From Syntrophomonadaceae bacterium (GTDB lineage Bacteria > Bacillota > Dethiobacteria > DTU022 > UBA8154), in NCBI GenBank assembly GCA_003556225.1, contig PWRN01000063.1:68060-111547 (forward strand): 43,488 bases of DNA, read 5' to 3'. Positions 24,371 through 31,838 of the stretch are shown here, in pieces (the stretch's first letter is position 1; each line of letters begins with the position of its first letter). The notes under the pieces are model-generated. The model saw only the letters and a list, made by a program, of their open reading frames with translations. It searched no databases and was not told where the DNA came from. The translations under genes were made by a program, and so were the position numbers.

Positions 24371-24673
24371 ATGAAAAAATACCAGGTGGAAATATACTGC
24401 TTTGATGCCGAAATTTGCGAAGAAGAGTTCCGCTGGGTTGAACTTCATCGGCTCGGCCTCCCCCGGGATCTGCTCCTGAAAATGGGTGACCTGGGGATTA
24501 TCGACATTCGGCAGCATTATATCCGCACCGATCAAGTCGGGCGGATCTATAAAGCCCTGCGCTTGCAGAGAGCGCTGGGAGTGAACTTGATGGGCGCCAG
24601 CGTGATCCTGGACCTGCTGGAACAAATGGAAGATCTTCAAGAAGAGCTGGATCAGCTCAAGAAAAAAGGGTAA
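24371..24673 (+). CDS. CbpM-like chaperone modulator
   Basis: 100 residues: EEFRWVELHRLGLPRDLLLKMGDLGIIDIRQHYIRTDQVGRIYKALRLQRALGVNLMGASVILDLLEQMEDLQEELDQLKKK. This is the MerR-like winged-helix plus C-terminal coiled-coil pattern of CbpM, which binds the J domain of CbpA and inhibits it. AAGGAGC precedes the ATG by eight bases. Position directly after a CbpA/DnaJ-like gene supports the call; without that neighbour it could be read as a small MerR-type regulator. Confidence 0.85.
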   Translation: MKKYQVEIYCFDAEICEEEFRWVELHRLGLPRDLLLKMGDLGIIDIRQHYIRTDQVGRIYKALRLQRALGVNLMGASVILDLLEQMEDLQEELDQLKKKG

Positions 24674-24735
24674 CGCCGAACCGGCGCCGAAAGCAGCGAG
24701 TGGAGTAAACCTTACTCCGGCATGTAAAAGAGCCC

Positions 24736-25110
24736 TCAAAGACACATGCCCTCTTTCTTCACCTGGTTTTGCCGGGTCTCCAGGCAGGGACAAATATTTT
24801 CCGGAATGTTGTCAAAGCGGCAGGGGCAGTAAAAATCCCCGTACTCCTCCTTCTTTTGTAAAAGCCCGTCCATGACATATTTTTTGGTTTCCTTGAACAC
24901 GTATCCTTTTAATTCGGCAAAGGTATTTACCCGGTCGTAAATCTCCTCTTCCGGCTCCTGGGGATACTTGCGCGCTTCGATTTCCGGTTCGACTTGAAGC
25001 ACTTCCATGCGGGCCCCGCAAACGCGGCAGACGACCACGGCCCCCGGCTTTAATTCTTCTTTCGGTTTAAAATTCACCCGGCAAACCGGGCAGTAAATCG
25101 TCTGGCTCAT
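24736..25110 (-). CDS. Ferredoxin-thioredoxin reductase catalytic-chain-like protein with N-terminal zinc ribbon
   Basis: 124 residues. The N-terminus has a rubredoxin-like pair CPVC (7-10) and CRVC (28-31). The C-terminal domain carries CPC at 95-97, CPC at 107-109 and a single Cys123 in the terminal GMCL. In the FTR catalytic chain three Cys-x-Cys pairs provide four cluster ligands and the active disulfide; here the last pair is reduced to one Cys, so the residue equivalent to the second active-site cysteine is absent at its usual place. The start ATGA overlaps the glutaredoxin stop codon, so the two genes are coupled. A glutaredoxin-reducing role is inference. Confidence 0.87.
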   Translation of the reverse strand: MSQTIYCPVCRVNFKPKEELKPGAVVVCRVCGARMEVLQVEPEIEARKYPQEPEEEIYDRVNTFAELKGYVFKETKKYVMDGLLQKKEEYGDFYCPCRFDNIPENICPCLETRQNQVKKEGMCL

Positions 25111-25349
25111 TTACCCAGCGCCTCCATGATGTCATCAGGCTTGTAGCCCTGGATCACCTTGTCATCGATCACAACCACGGGAAAAGAGCGTTTGCCGGTA
25201 AGGTTTTCCACTTCAGAAACGGCCTGCTTCTGTTCATCGCCCGCCAGTTTGTCCACGTCCAAAACATCATACTCCACACCTTTTTCATCCAGGAATTGCT
25301 TGGTCATCTTACACCAGGGACAGGTACTTAATGCATAAACTTTAACCAC
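25107..25349 (-). CDS. Glutaredoxin family protein (CPWC)
   Basis: About 80 residues with a thioredoxin fold: VVKVYALSTCPWCKMTKQFLDEKGVEYDVLDVD, the cis-Pro segment RSFPVVVIDDKVIQGYK, and a dithiol CPWC centre. Such proteins reduce disulfides. An ATG at 25358 abuts its AAAGG, so the GTG at 25349, giving the normal family N-terminus, is preferred. The gene overlaps the FTR-like gene by 4 bp, suggesting that ferredoxin rather than glutathione/NADPH reduces it. Confidence 0.9.
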   Translation of the reverse strand: MVKVYALSTCPWCKMTKQFLDEKGVEYDVLDVDKLAGDEQKQAVSEVENLTGKRSFPVVVIDDKVIQGYKPDDIMEALGK

Positions 25350-25482
25350 TTGGCTCATCCTTTCTTTTTGTACTTATTATTTTCTAATACAACTTACATT
25401 ATCTTGAGGTTCTTCATGTCTCTCCGAATGTCCTGCTTCATTTGAAAAATACTTCCTTTTTTCGCTTGCAGCGTGCCGGGAT

Positions 25483-25635
25483 TTACACTTCTACTGCCGG
25501 GTCGTGCAAACCCAAGACCTCAAAGGCCTCGGCAGCTGAACCGGCCGTGACCAAATTGTTGTAACCGGCCTCTACCAGGGTCTTTTCCAGCAGCAAGCGC
25601 GTGCGAATGGAATCGTCTACCAGCAGGATTTTCAT
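25483..25635 (-). pseudogene. Truncated CheY-like receiver domain
   Basis: From ATG 25635 the frame encodes MKILLVDDSIRTRLLLEKTLVEAG...GSAAEAFEVL, the first half of a receiver with the acidic Asp-Asp pair. It stops after 50 residues, just before the strand that would carry the phospho-acceptor Asp. Downstream on the same strand a short open stretch (MKQDIRRDMKNLKIM, near 25396-25440) vaguely resembles the following part of a receiver, so an internal deletion is possible. Without the Asp it cannot be a functional response regulator. Confidence 0.7.
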
Positions 25636-25691
25636 CGTTTTCGAACCCTCTCCGCTCCAGGGATAAATGGTCGCTGAAACAGGGCGCAAGG

Positions 25692-26639
25692 CTAGCTGCT
25701 GATCAGGTCTTGCTCCTGGAGGAATTCCCGGGCCACTTCATCGGGCTGCATCCCATCGACGGCCACCTTTTTATTTAACAGGGTCAGGGTTTCCGCGTCC
25801 AGCAGGGCAGACAGCTCTTGGAAAAGATCTTCCAGTTCGGGGTAGACATCAAGCACCTCCTGTCGAATCACGGGCGCCGGATTATAGGCAGGGAAGAACT
25901 GTTGATCGTCTTCCAGCACGACCAGGTCAAAATAGGCGATCCGCCCTTCCGTGGCATCCCCGATTCCCACCTGGGCCAGTCCTCTTCCTACCGCTTCGTA
26001 GGCCAGGCCCAGTTCAACGATCTCGAGATCGCCATCGCGAAACCGAAAATCATAGTGTTCCTGGAAATTGGGCAGTCCATCCTCGCGTTCAGTCCATTCC
26101 GCCGGGGTAGCCAGCTTGAGTTCGTTCTCCCCGTCCCCCACATAATCCGCCAGCTGAGAAATGGTAGACCAACCAAATTCTTCCTTGACTTCCTGGGAAA
26201 TAAAAAGCACAAAGGTGTTATTGGCCGGCGCGTAATCCAGCCACACCAGGTTGTGGTTTTCCCGGTCCCAATCCTTCACCAGTTGATAAGTCTCTTCGGG
26301 GTCTGTCACAACTTCACCGTATTGCATCAAGTTCATCAAACCGGTGCCCGTATATTCCCAGTAGACGTCGACCTGTCCGGTCTCTATGGCCGGACGGATC
26401 ACGGCCACTTCCCCCAAGCCGATTTCGTCAACCACTTCATAACCACGGTCCCGCAATAATGCGGCTGTCATCTCTCCCAGGGTCAGCGCTTCCCCAAACG
26501 TTTTCGAGCTAACCACAACAGGCATACGTTCCTCCGGGGCTGCATCCGGGGCCGCCGGGGATGCACATCCCCAGGCTGCCAGCCAGACCAGCAGCAGCAA
26601 TCCCGTGAGTACAGCGCCTTTCCAAATTGACCTTTTCAT
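25692..26639 (-). CDS. Osmoprotectant/glycine betaine-type ABC transporter substrate-binding lipoprotein (OpuCC/OsmF-like)
   Basis: 315 residues. The signal peptide ends in a lipobox LAAWGC (Cys25). The mature part follows the OpuAC/ProX-like pattern: VVVSSKTFGEALTLGEMTAALLRDRGYEV, AIETGQVDVYWEYTGTGLMNLM, LDYAPANNTFVLFIS, VGIGDATEGRIAYFDLVVLEDDQQFFPAYNPAPVI and DAETLTLLNKKVAVDGMQPDEVAREFL. The YWEYTGTG segment is characteristic of the quaternary-amine/choline-binding family. It is the last of four transporter genes. Substrate (betaine, choline, carnitine or proline betaine) cannot be fixed without checking the aromatic cage. Confidence 0.92.
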   Translation of the reverse strand: MKRSIWKGAVLTGLLLLVWLAAWGCASPAAPDAAPEERMPVVVSSKTFGEALTLGEMTAALLRDRGYEVVDEIGLGEVAVIRPAIETGQVDVYWEYTGTGLMNLMQYGEVVTDPEETYQLVKDWDRENHNLVWLDYAPANNTFVLFISQEVKEEFGWSTISQLADYVGDGENELKLATPAEWTEREDGLPNFQEHYDFRFRDGDLEIVELGLAYEAVGRGLAQVGIGDATEGRIAYFDLVVLEDDQQFFPAYNPAPVIRQEVLDVYPELEDLFQELSALLDAETLTLLNKKVAVDGMQPDEVAREFLQEQDLISS

Positions 26640-26759
26640 TTTTTACGTAGCTCCTTTCAAAATAGTTTTTTGCCAGCCTGCAAAGATACGCTCCACCCGC
26701 ACCCCGTGGTCCTCTGGCGAGGTTTAACACACCCGGCAAGATTTTCCCTGCTGAAAATT

Positions 26760-27398
26760 TCAACGCAGATGCCGGGGGAGAATAAACCACTCCGCCAGGG
26801 TGAGGAGGCGTTCCAGTAAAATGGCCATCAAACCGATAATCAAGGTCCCTGCCAAAATTAACTCGGGGCGGAAAAAATTAATCCCGGCAAAAATAACCGC
26901 TCCCATTCCCCGGCCTCCCACCAGGGCGGCGAGAACGGCCGTCCCCACGGTGAGCACGGCCGAGGTTTTGATGCCCACCATGATCACCGGCAGGCCCAGG
27001 AGTAACTCCACCTGGGTAAACACTTCCCAGGGGGTCATGCCCATTCCCCGTGCCGCCTCCTTGACATCCTCGGAAACCGAAGAAATACCTGCAATGGTAT
27101 TGCGGGCAATGGGCAGAAGGGCGTAAATCGTCAGGGCAATGACGGCGGGGCGAAAACCCAGGCCCAAAAAGGGTAAAAAAACAGCGATCACCGCCAGGGG
27201 CGGCACTGTCTGGCCGGCATTCAGCACGGCCATCACCCGGCCCGCGTAGCGGCGATATTGGGGGCGGGTTAAAATTACGCCGATGGGGAAAGCCACCAAA
27301 ACGGCCAAGCCCAGGGGGACCAGGACCAGCCTGGCATGCTCCAGGATATGGGGAGGGGAGCGCTGCAGCAAAGTATCCAGGAAAAGCTGGCTATCCAC
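26760..27398 (-). CDS. Osmoprotectant ABC transporter permease (OpuCD/OpuCB type)
   Basis: About 212 residues with five or six membrane helices and the inner-membrane-component (BPD_transp_1) core: ARNTIAGISSVSEDVKEAARGMGMTPWEVFTQVELLLGLPVIMVGIKTSAVLTVGTAVLAALVGGRGMGAVIF, including the EAA loop that contacts the ATPase. GGGGAG is correctly placed for GTG 27398, whereas an upstream GTG at 27407 overlaps it. The gene overlaps the end of the ATPase gene by 8 bp. Confidence 0.93.
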   Translation of the reverse strand: MDSQLFLDTLLQRSPPHILEHARLVLVPLGLAVLVAFPIGVILTRPQYRRYAGRVMAVLNAGQTVPPLAVIAVFLPFLGLGFRPAVIALTIYALLPIARNTIAGISSVSEDVKEAARGMGMTPWEVFTQVELLLGLPVIMVGIKTSAVLTVGTAVLAALVGGRGMGAVIFAGINFFRPELILAGTLIIGLMAILLERLLTLAEWFILPRHLR

Positions 27399-28353
27399 CG
27401 GCTTCACTCCCCGCTTGATGCACGTAGGTTTTGATCGTTTCCCAGGTAAGAATGCCCACCACCTGTTTTTCCCGGCAGACGGTTACCCCGTCTACGTTGT
27501 GTTCCAGCATCACTTCCAGGGCTTTTTTCGCCGAATCCAAGGCCTGGACGCTTCTTCCATTTGCGGTTCCCGCCTCACGGGGCAGCATCAGGGCCTCAAC
27601 CCTCACCAGGTCCAGCAGCTTAACCCCCCTGTCCTCTCCAACCAGATCTTCCACGAAGGAATTGGCCGGTTGGGCTAAGATTTCCCGGGGAGTTCCGTGC
27701 TGAACCAGGAAGCCACCGTTCATGATGGCAATTTTGTCCCCCATTTTCATCGCTTCATTCATGTCGTGGGTTACAAAGCAGATGGTCTTTTTGAAGGACT
27801 GTTGAAGTTTCAAAAACTCATCCTGGAGCCGCAGGCGCACGATGGGATCCACGGCCCCAAACGGTTCATCCATGAGCATCACGGGGGGATCCACGGCCAG
27901 GGCCCGGGCCACGCCGATGCGCTGCATTTGCCCACCGCTCAGCTGATACGGGTACTTTTTACGCACCTCGTCGGTGTCGAGCCCCACTTTTTCCAGGAGT
28001 TCTTCAACCCTTTCCTTAATACGCCCTTCAGGCCACTTCAGCAGGCGAGGCACCAGGGCGACGTTTTCTTCTACCGTGCGGTGAGGGAGCAAACCTATTT
28101 GCTGGATCACATAGCCAATCCCGCGGCGCAAGTGATCTGGATTTACCTTCATGATATCCTGGTCGTCGATGAACAAAGAGCCGGATGACGGTTCCACCAG
28201 GCGGTTGATCATGCGCAAGATCGTGGTCTTACCGCAGCCTGATGGTCCCACCAGGGCACAGATTTCACCGGATTTTACCTGCAGGGAAACACCCTTCACC
28301 GCAGGGGTGCCGGAGCCGGGAAATGTTTTCGTAACCTCTTGCAGTTCGATCAT
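27391..28353 (-). CDS. Osmoprotectant ABC transporter ATP-binding protein with CBS domain (OpuCA type)
   Basis: 320 residues from ATG 28353 with GGGAGGG upstream; a much longer open frame to 28842 is an artefact over the permease gene. Walker A GPSGCGKTT (about 36-44), Q-loop region YVIQQIGLLPH, signature LSGGQMQRIGVARAL, Walker B PVMLMDEPFGAVD and the switch His (CFVTHDMNEA) are all intact. After residue 240 a CBS-type segment (ALDSAKKALEVMLEHNVDGVTVCREKQVVGILTWETIKTYV) follows. In OpuA/OpuC transporters CBS domains sense ionic strength or c-di-AMP. Confidence 0.95.
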   Translation of the reverse strand: MIELQEVTKTFPGSGTPAVKGVSLQVKSGEICALVGPSGCGKTTILRMINRLVEPSSGSLFIDDQDIMKVNPDHLRRGIGYVIQQIGLLPHRTVEENVALVPRLLKWPEGRIKERVEELLEKVGLDTDEVRKKYPYQLSGGQMQRIGVARALAVDPPVMLMDEPFGAVDPIVRLRLQDEFLKLQQSFKKTICFVTHDMNEAMKMGDKIAIMNGGFLVQHGTPREILAQPANSFVEDLVGEDRGVKLLDLVRVEALMLPREAGTANGRSVQALDSAKKALEVMLEHNVDGVTVCREKQVVGILTWETIKTYVHQAGSEAGG

Positions 28354-28370
28354 CTTGAACAGCTCCCTCC

Positions 28371-29024
28371 CTATTCTCGCTGCTGGTAGCGCAGGCCCGG
28401 CGAAACAAGCTTCTTTTCCAGCAGTCCCATCAACATGTCCAGGCACAGGGCGACCACGGAAACGATCAGAGCGCCGGCCAGGATCATGTCGGAGTTCGAG
28501 CGGGTAATGCCGTGATGGATGAGCCTGCCCAGGTTCCTCTCCCCGATAAAGGTTGCCACCGTGGCAATCCCCGTGATCATCACCACGGTAATACGGATGC
28601 CAGCAAAAATAACCGGCCAGGCCATGGGCACCTGGATCTGCCAGAGCAGCTGCCAGCTGGAAAGCCCCATTCCCTGGCCGGCCTCCACAACCCGGGGATC
28701 CACGGATTTGATGCCCCGGTAGACGTTGCGCACCAGGGGCATCATGGCATACAGCACCAGGGCCAATACGGCAGAACGCCGTCCCAGGCCCAACTGGGGA
28801 ATGGTCATAAACAAGCCGAACAGGGAAATACTGGGGATGCAAAAAAGAATATTCCCCAGTCCCAAGACCGCACCGGCCAGCATCTCATAACGGCTGATCA
28901 AGACTCCCACGGAGAACCACAGCACCATGGAGAGGATCATCACGGTGAGAACCAGGGTAAAATGGTTAACCGTGTATTCCAGGATGCGGTGAAAATAGTT
29001 GATCATAAATAACAGGACGCTCAT
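28371..29024 (-). CDS. Osmoprotectant ABC transporter permease (OpuCB type)
   Basis: 217 residues. Membrane helices begin after residue 20 (VNHFTLVLTVMILSMVLWFSVGVLISRYEML). The permease core is SAVLALVLYAMMPLVRNVYRGIKSVDPRVVEAGQGMGLSSWQLLWQIQVPMAWPVIFAGIRITVVMITGIATVATFIGERNLGRLI, with the EAA-type coupling loop. GAGGG precedes ATG 29024; the in-frame ATG at 29057 falls at the predicted transcription start and lacks a binding site. First gene of the opu operon, 17 bp before the ATPase gene. Confidence 0.93.
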   Translation of the reverse strand: MSVLLFMINYFHRILEYTVNHFTLVLTVMILSMVLWFSVGVLISRYEMLAGAVLGLGNILFCIPSISLFGLFMTIPQLGLGRRSAVLALVLYAMMPLVRNVYRGIKSVDPRVVEAGQGMGLSSWQLLWQIQVPMAWPVIFAGIRITVVMITGIATVATFIGERNLGRLIHHGITRSNSDMILAGALIVSVVALCLDMLMGLLEKKLVSPGLRYQQRE

Positions 29025-29061
29025 TTTTGCCCTCACTTCGAGACTGTACTTCGTCATATTA

Positions 29062-29089
29062 TTAATATTACCTGCTATAAGTTTGCCAA
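29062..29089 (-). promoter_or_regulatory. Candidate promoter of the osmoprotectant transporter operon
   Basis: Minus strand: TTGGCA (29089-29084), 16-bp spacer, TATTAA (29067-29062). The predicted start is near 29055, just upstream of the chosen start codon. Confidence 0.5.
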
Positions 29090-29180
29090 GAAGGGGATTT
29101 TTTCAGCCGCGTCTTTCTCTCCTACCTCACAGGCCTGATAAAGAAATCATTCCCGTCCTTTACCTGCAAGAGCAACCGAA

Positions 29181-30203
29181 TTACCTTTCGTGACCACCCG
29201 CGTGTTCAAAGTACTCGATGATTCTCTCCTGCCTTTGAAAAATTAAGGCAAGCAGCGCAACCCGGATCCACATGCCATTTCGCACCTGCCGCCAGTAAAC
29301 CGCCCGGGGATCTCCATCCACTTCTGGCGCAATCTCCTGCCGGCGGGGCAGGGGGTGCAGCAAAACAGCATGCGGCTGGAGCAGCTCCAGGTGATGAGCC
29401 TGGAAGGAGTAACGGTTCATGTCGATGGTGCTGATTTTGTGCTCTTCCTTGTCCCATTCATCCTGCAAGCGGGTCATGTAAATGGCGTCTACCCGGGGGA
29501 TCACGGATTCAAAATTCTCTTCCAGTTGATACGAGACCCCTTCCTCTTCCAGGGAGCCTAAGATGTCCCTGCCGGCCTGGAAGGGGGGCGGTGCCACGAA
29601 AACCATCTTTACATCATCATATTTGCTTAAGAGCAAAGAGAGGGAGCGAATGGTGCGCCCCCGCAGCAGGTCACCGACGAAAGCGATGGATTTTCCATCG
29701 ATGCCGCCCTGGTCCTGGAAGCACCGCTTCAAGGTATAAATGTCCAACAAAGCCTGGGTAGGGTGCTGGTCTTTGCCGGATCCCGCATTGATCACGGGCA
29801 CCGGTCGTTCCGTCTGGTCCAAAAGCGCCGCAATGGTTTCAGCCAGGCCGGCCTCGTAGTGTCTCATGATAATCAGGTCAAAGAATGATGAAAAGGTGCG
29901 CAGGGTATCCTCTTCTGACTCCCCCTTGACCTCCGAAGATGTGCGGCTGTCCCGCACTTCAGCGCAGTGCATTCCCAGTATCTGGCATGCGCTGAAAAAC
30001 GAAAGAAACGTGCGGGTGGAAGGCTGCGTAAAAAAAAGCATGGCCCGTTTGTCATTAAAAACCGTGGAGAGGAATTCCATCCCGGCCTTGGTTTTCCCGA
30101 TTATGCGGGCCATGTCCGCCAAATGACAGGCCTCTTCAACAAACGGGCGGGAAAACTGGCGGGAATTTAAACAGTGATAAATCTGCGGGCGCTCTGCCAT
30201 CAT
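29181..30203 (-). CDS. pyrB: Aspartate carbamoyltransferase, catalytic chain
   Basis: 340 residues. Carbamoyl-phosphate site FTQPSTRTFLSF, the SSEVKGESEEDT loop supplying the 80s Lys, MRHYEAG, GSGKDQHPTQALLDIYTL, the aspartate site DAIYMTRLQDEW and HPLPRRQEI are those of aspartate rather than ornithine transcarbamylase. The chain is somewhat longer than the usual 305-312, with a C-terminal extension (QVRNGMWIRVALLALIFQRQERIIEYFEHAGG). It catalyses the committed step of pyrimidine synthesis. No regulatory chain (pyrI), other pyr gene or PyrR-type attenuator is nearby. The first of two adjacent ATGs (30203) follows GGGAGTGAGAG. Confidence 0.92.
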   Translation of the reverse strand: MMAERPQIYHCLNSRQFSRPFVEEACHLADMARIIGKTKAGMEFLSTVFNDKRAMLFFTQPSTRTFLSFFSACQILGMHCAEVRDSRTSSEVKGESEEDTLRTFSSFFDLIIMRHYEAGLAETIAALLDQTERPVPVINAGSGKDQHPTQALLDIYTLKRCFQDQGGIDGKSIAFVGDLLRGRTIRSLSLLLSKYDDVKMVFVAPPPFQAGRDILGSLEEEGVSYQLEENFESVIPRVDAIYMTRLQDEWDKEEHKISTIDMNRYSFQAHHLELLQPHAVLLHPLPRRQEIAPEVDGDPRAVYWRQVRNGMWIRVALLALIFQRQERIIEYFEHAGGHER

Positions 30204-30245
30204 CTCTCACTCCCATCCTCTTCGTACCGGCGATCCTCCTCTTGC

Positions 30246-30629
30246 TCAACCTTGCCAGGGTTGACGATGCAGAGGCACTTCTCCCTGGGGATCCACTTCT
30301 CCCAGCCAAAGGTAAACCCAGGCCTCCACCTTTTTGCCGCTTCCTTCCAGGAGAACCGGCATGATTTCTCTCCGGTAGAGCAGGCCGTTGTGCTCCAGAC
30401 GGTCCAGTTTTGCCAGCATTGCCGCATCCACGGCGAAGACCTCGCCCCGGACTTTTTTTCCAAATGCTTTTACGGCCCCGGGGTAAGAGGGATTGACATC
30501 GAAGAGGGCCAGGCCATGGACAATGCCCCGGCCGACCAAACGCCCCTCTTTGAGCAAGCCTTCGTTGATGTTACCCCGCAGCAGCGTGCCGTAGACGAAC
30601 ACATTTTCCGTCAATGGGACCAAGCCCAC
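30246..30629 (-). CDS. Gamma-glutamylcyclotransferase-like (AIG2/YtfP family) protein
   Basis: About 127 residues, with VFVYGTLLRGNINEGLL (the YGTL substrate-loop motif) and LAKLDRLEHNGLLYRREIMPVLL, where the Glu of LDRLE matches the catalytic Glu of GGCT-fold enzymes. The family cyclises gamma-glutamyl amines to 5-oxoproline or has unknown substrates. Start codon uncertain: GTG 30629, TTG 30623 (best spaced from AGGGGG) or TTG 30614. It lies 42 bp upstream of pyrB on the same strand; a functional link is not obvious. Confidence 0.82.
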   Translation of the reverse strand: MGLVPLTENVFVYGTLLRGNINEGLLKEGRLVGRGIVHGLALFDVNPSYPGAVKAFGKKVRGEVFAVDAAMLAKLDRLEHNGLLYRREIMPVLLEGSGKKVEAWVYLWLGEVDPQGEVPLHRQPWQG

Positions 30630-30692
30630 CCCCTGGGCCTCAAACTATAAAACAATAAACATGGTTATGCAGTTTAGTCAGATTTCGCTTAC

Positions 30693-30876
30693 GTTTCCCT
30701 GCTTGCCCTCAGCGATCATTGGATTTGCCTGCATCAAAAGGTGCACAGGGGTTTCAGCAAAGCCGCCTCAAACTGTTTGAGCGAGCGCAGCGAGGGAGTT
30801 TTTGAGGAGGCCTGAAACCCCGAGCACCGAGACAAACCTGATCGCAAATCCCGCTGCTGAGGGCAAGCAGGGAAAC
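30693..30876. repeat. Palindromic intergenic element, complete copy (184 bp)
   Basis: Perfect 20-bp terminal inverted repeats (30693-30712 and 30857-30876; GTTTCCCTGCTTGCCCTCAG and its complement). Inside are nested inverted repeats GGATTTGC/GCAAATCC (30721-30728, 30844-30851), GGTGC/GCACC (30740-30744, 30824-30828) and GGGGTTTCAG/CTGAAACCCC (30748-30757, 30812-30821), around a central G-rich loop. No coding capacity and no clear target-site duplication. Related copies are at 41436-41599, with fragments at 21299-21348 and 35138-35195. Confidence 0.93.
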
Positions 30877-30973
30877 AAAAGTTTATTCCTGAACAAGCTT
30901 GATTAGTGAGATTATATATAAATTTGACTTCAAAAACCTGATCCCTGCTCTACCAGAGAAAAAGTTCAGCGAA

Positions 30974-31186
30974 GTTCTCCCAAACCAGCGGCGATGCAGG
31001 AGAACCTGCCGGGCGGCTTTCGGCAGAGCGGAATTCTTATTTTATCCCCAGGACGCCGGGGAATAGAGATAATCGCCGGTCAAATCCAGGGAGGATGTGA
31101 GGAAAGGATGTCGAAGTAAGTAAGATGAGGAAAACCGTAAGGCAGACCCGGCTGCAGGAAGCCCGGTCATCGTCTTCCTGGCCCGG
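30974..31186. other. Hairpin-rich intergenic segment upstream of the nitroreductase gene
   Basis: No gene is visible between the repeat element and the nitroreductase start. Four stems occur in succession: GTTCTCC/GGAGAAC (30974-30980, 30999-31005), CTGCCG/CGGCAG (starting at 31006), TCCCC/GGGGA (about 31045-31062) and CAGGAAG/CTTCCTG (31155-31161, 31174-31180), the last flanked by a further CCGG/CCGG pair. It matches no riboswitch or housekeeping RNA recognised here. A convincing promoter was not found. Confidence 0.4.
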
Positions 31187-31243
31187 AGGCTCAGATGATG
31201 CAAAGCGTAAAATACGACTAATTTGAAAAGAGGAGTGATGCAC

Positions 31244-31780
31244 GTGGAACTTTATAACGCGATTTATAACCGGGGCAGTATCAGAAAGTATAAACCAGAC
31301 CCGATCCCCCAGGATACGCTTTTAAAGATCCTGGAGGCGGCCCGGGCTGCGCCTTCCTGGGCTAACAAGCAGTGCTGGCGCTTCCTGGTAATCAAGGACG
31401 AACAGCGAAAAAAAGAACTGGCCGCTGCGCTGCCCAAGGGCAACCCGGCAACCCGGGCCGTAGAAACAGCCCCTGTTGTCGTGGTAGCCTGTGCGAACCC
31501 TGAAGCATCAGGCAAGGTGGAAGACAAGGATTACTACCTGCTGGATATCGGCATCGCCATGCAGCAGCTGGTGCTGGCGGCCTTTGCGGAAGGGCTGGGC
31601 ACCTGCTGGGTGGCCTGGATGGAGGAAGAAGCGATTCGGAAAACCTGCCAGGTCCCCGAGGACTTTCGTGTTGTGGCCCTGACCCCCCTGGGTTACCCGG
31701 CCAAGGAAGCCACGTCCACTCCCCGCAAGGATCTGTCTGAAATCGCTTTTGAAGAAACATGGGGGCAAAGCATCAGTTGA
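31244..31780 (+). CDS. Nitroreductase family protein
   Basis: 178 residues: YNAIYNRGSIRKYKPDPIPQDTLLKILEAARAAPSWANKQCWRFLVI is the FMN-binding N-terminus of the nitroreductase fold (RxSxRxY and PSWANxQxW), and LVLAAFAEGLGTCWVAWM is the second conserved block. Such flavoproteins reduce nitro compounds, quinones or flavins with NAD(P)H. Several in-frame starts exist; AGAGGAG is eight bases before GTG 31244, which gives the usual family N-terminus, whereas TTG 31223 and ATG 31238 are badly spaced. Single-gene unit ending at a strong terminator. Confidence 0.93.
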   Translation: MELYNAIYNRGSIRKYKPDPIPQDTLLKILEAARAAPSWANKQCWRFLVIKDEQRKKELAAALPKGNPATRAVETAPVVVVACANPEASGKVEDKDYYLLDIGIAMQQLVLAAFAEGLGTCWVAWMEEEAIRKTCQVPEDFRVVALTPLGYPAKEATSTPRKDLSEIAFEETWGQSIS

Positions 31781-31838
31781 TAAGGGAGAGCTTCAGAACG
31801 CACTATCCCTTCATGAAAGATCAAGGGACGGATCAGCC

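Noticed and set aside
28354-28842. N-terminal extension of the OpuCA-type ATPase frame
   Set aside because: It overlaps the permease gene on the same strand, its sequence is low-complexity, and a strong ribosome binding site marks ATG 28353.
29181-30203. Ornithine carbamoyltransferase
   Set aside because: The HPTQ, MRH and DAIYMTRLQDEW motifs match aspartate transcarbamylase; the ornithine-specific loop is absent.
30630-30692. PyrR-type attenuator or promoter for pyrB
   Set aside because: No anti-antiterminator/terminator set with the PyrR loop was seen, and the only -10-like box (TATAGT) has no acceptable -35.
30693-30876. CRISPR array or group II intron
   Set aside because: There are no regularly spaced direct repeats and no reverse-transcriptase frame; the pattern is a single nested palindrome.
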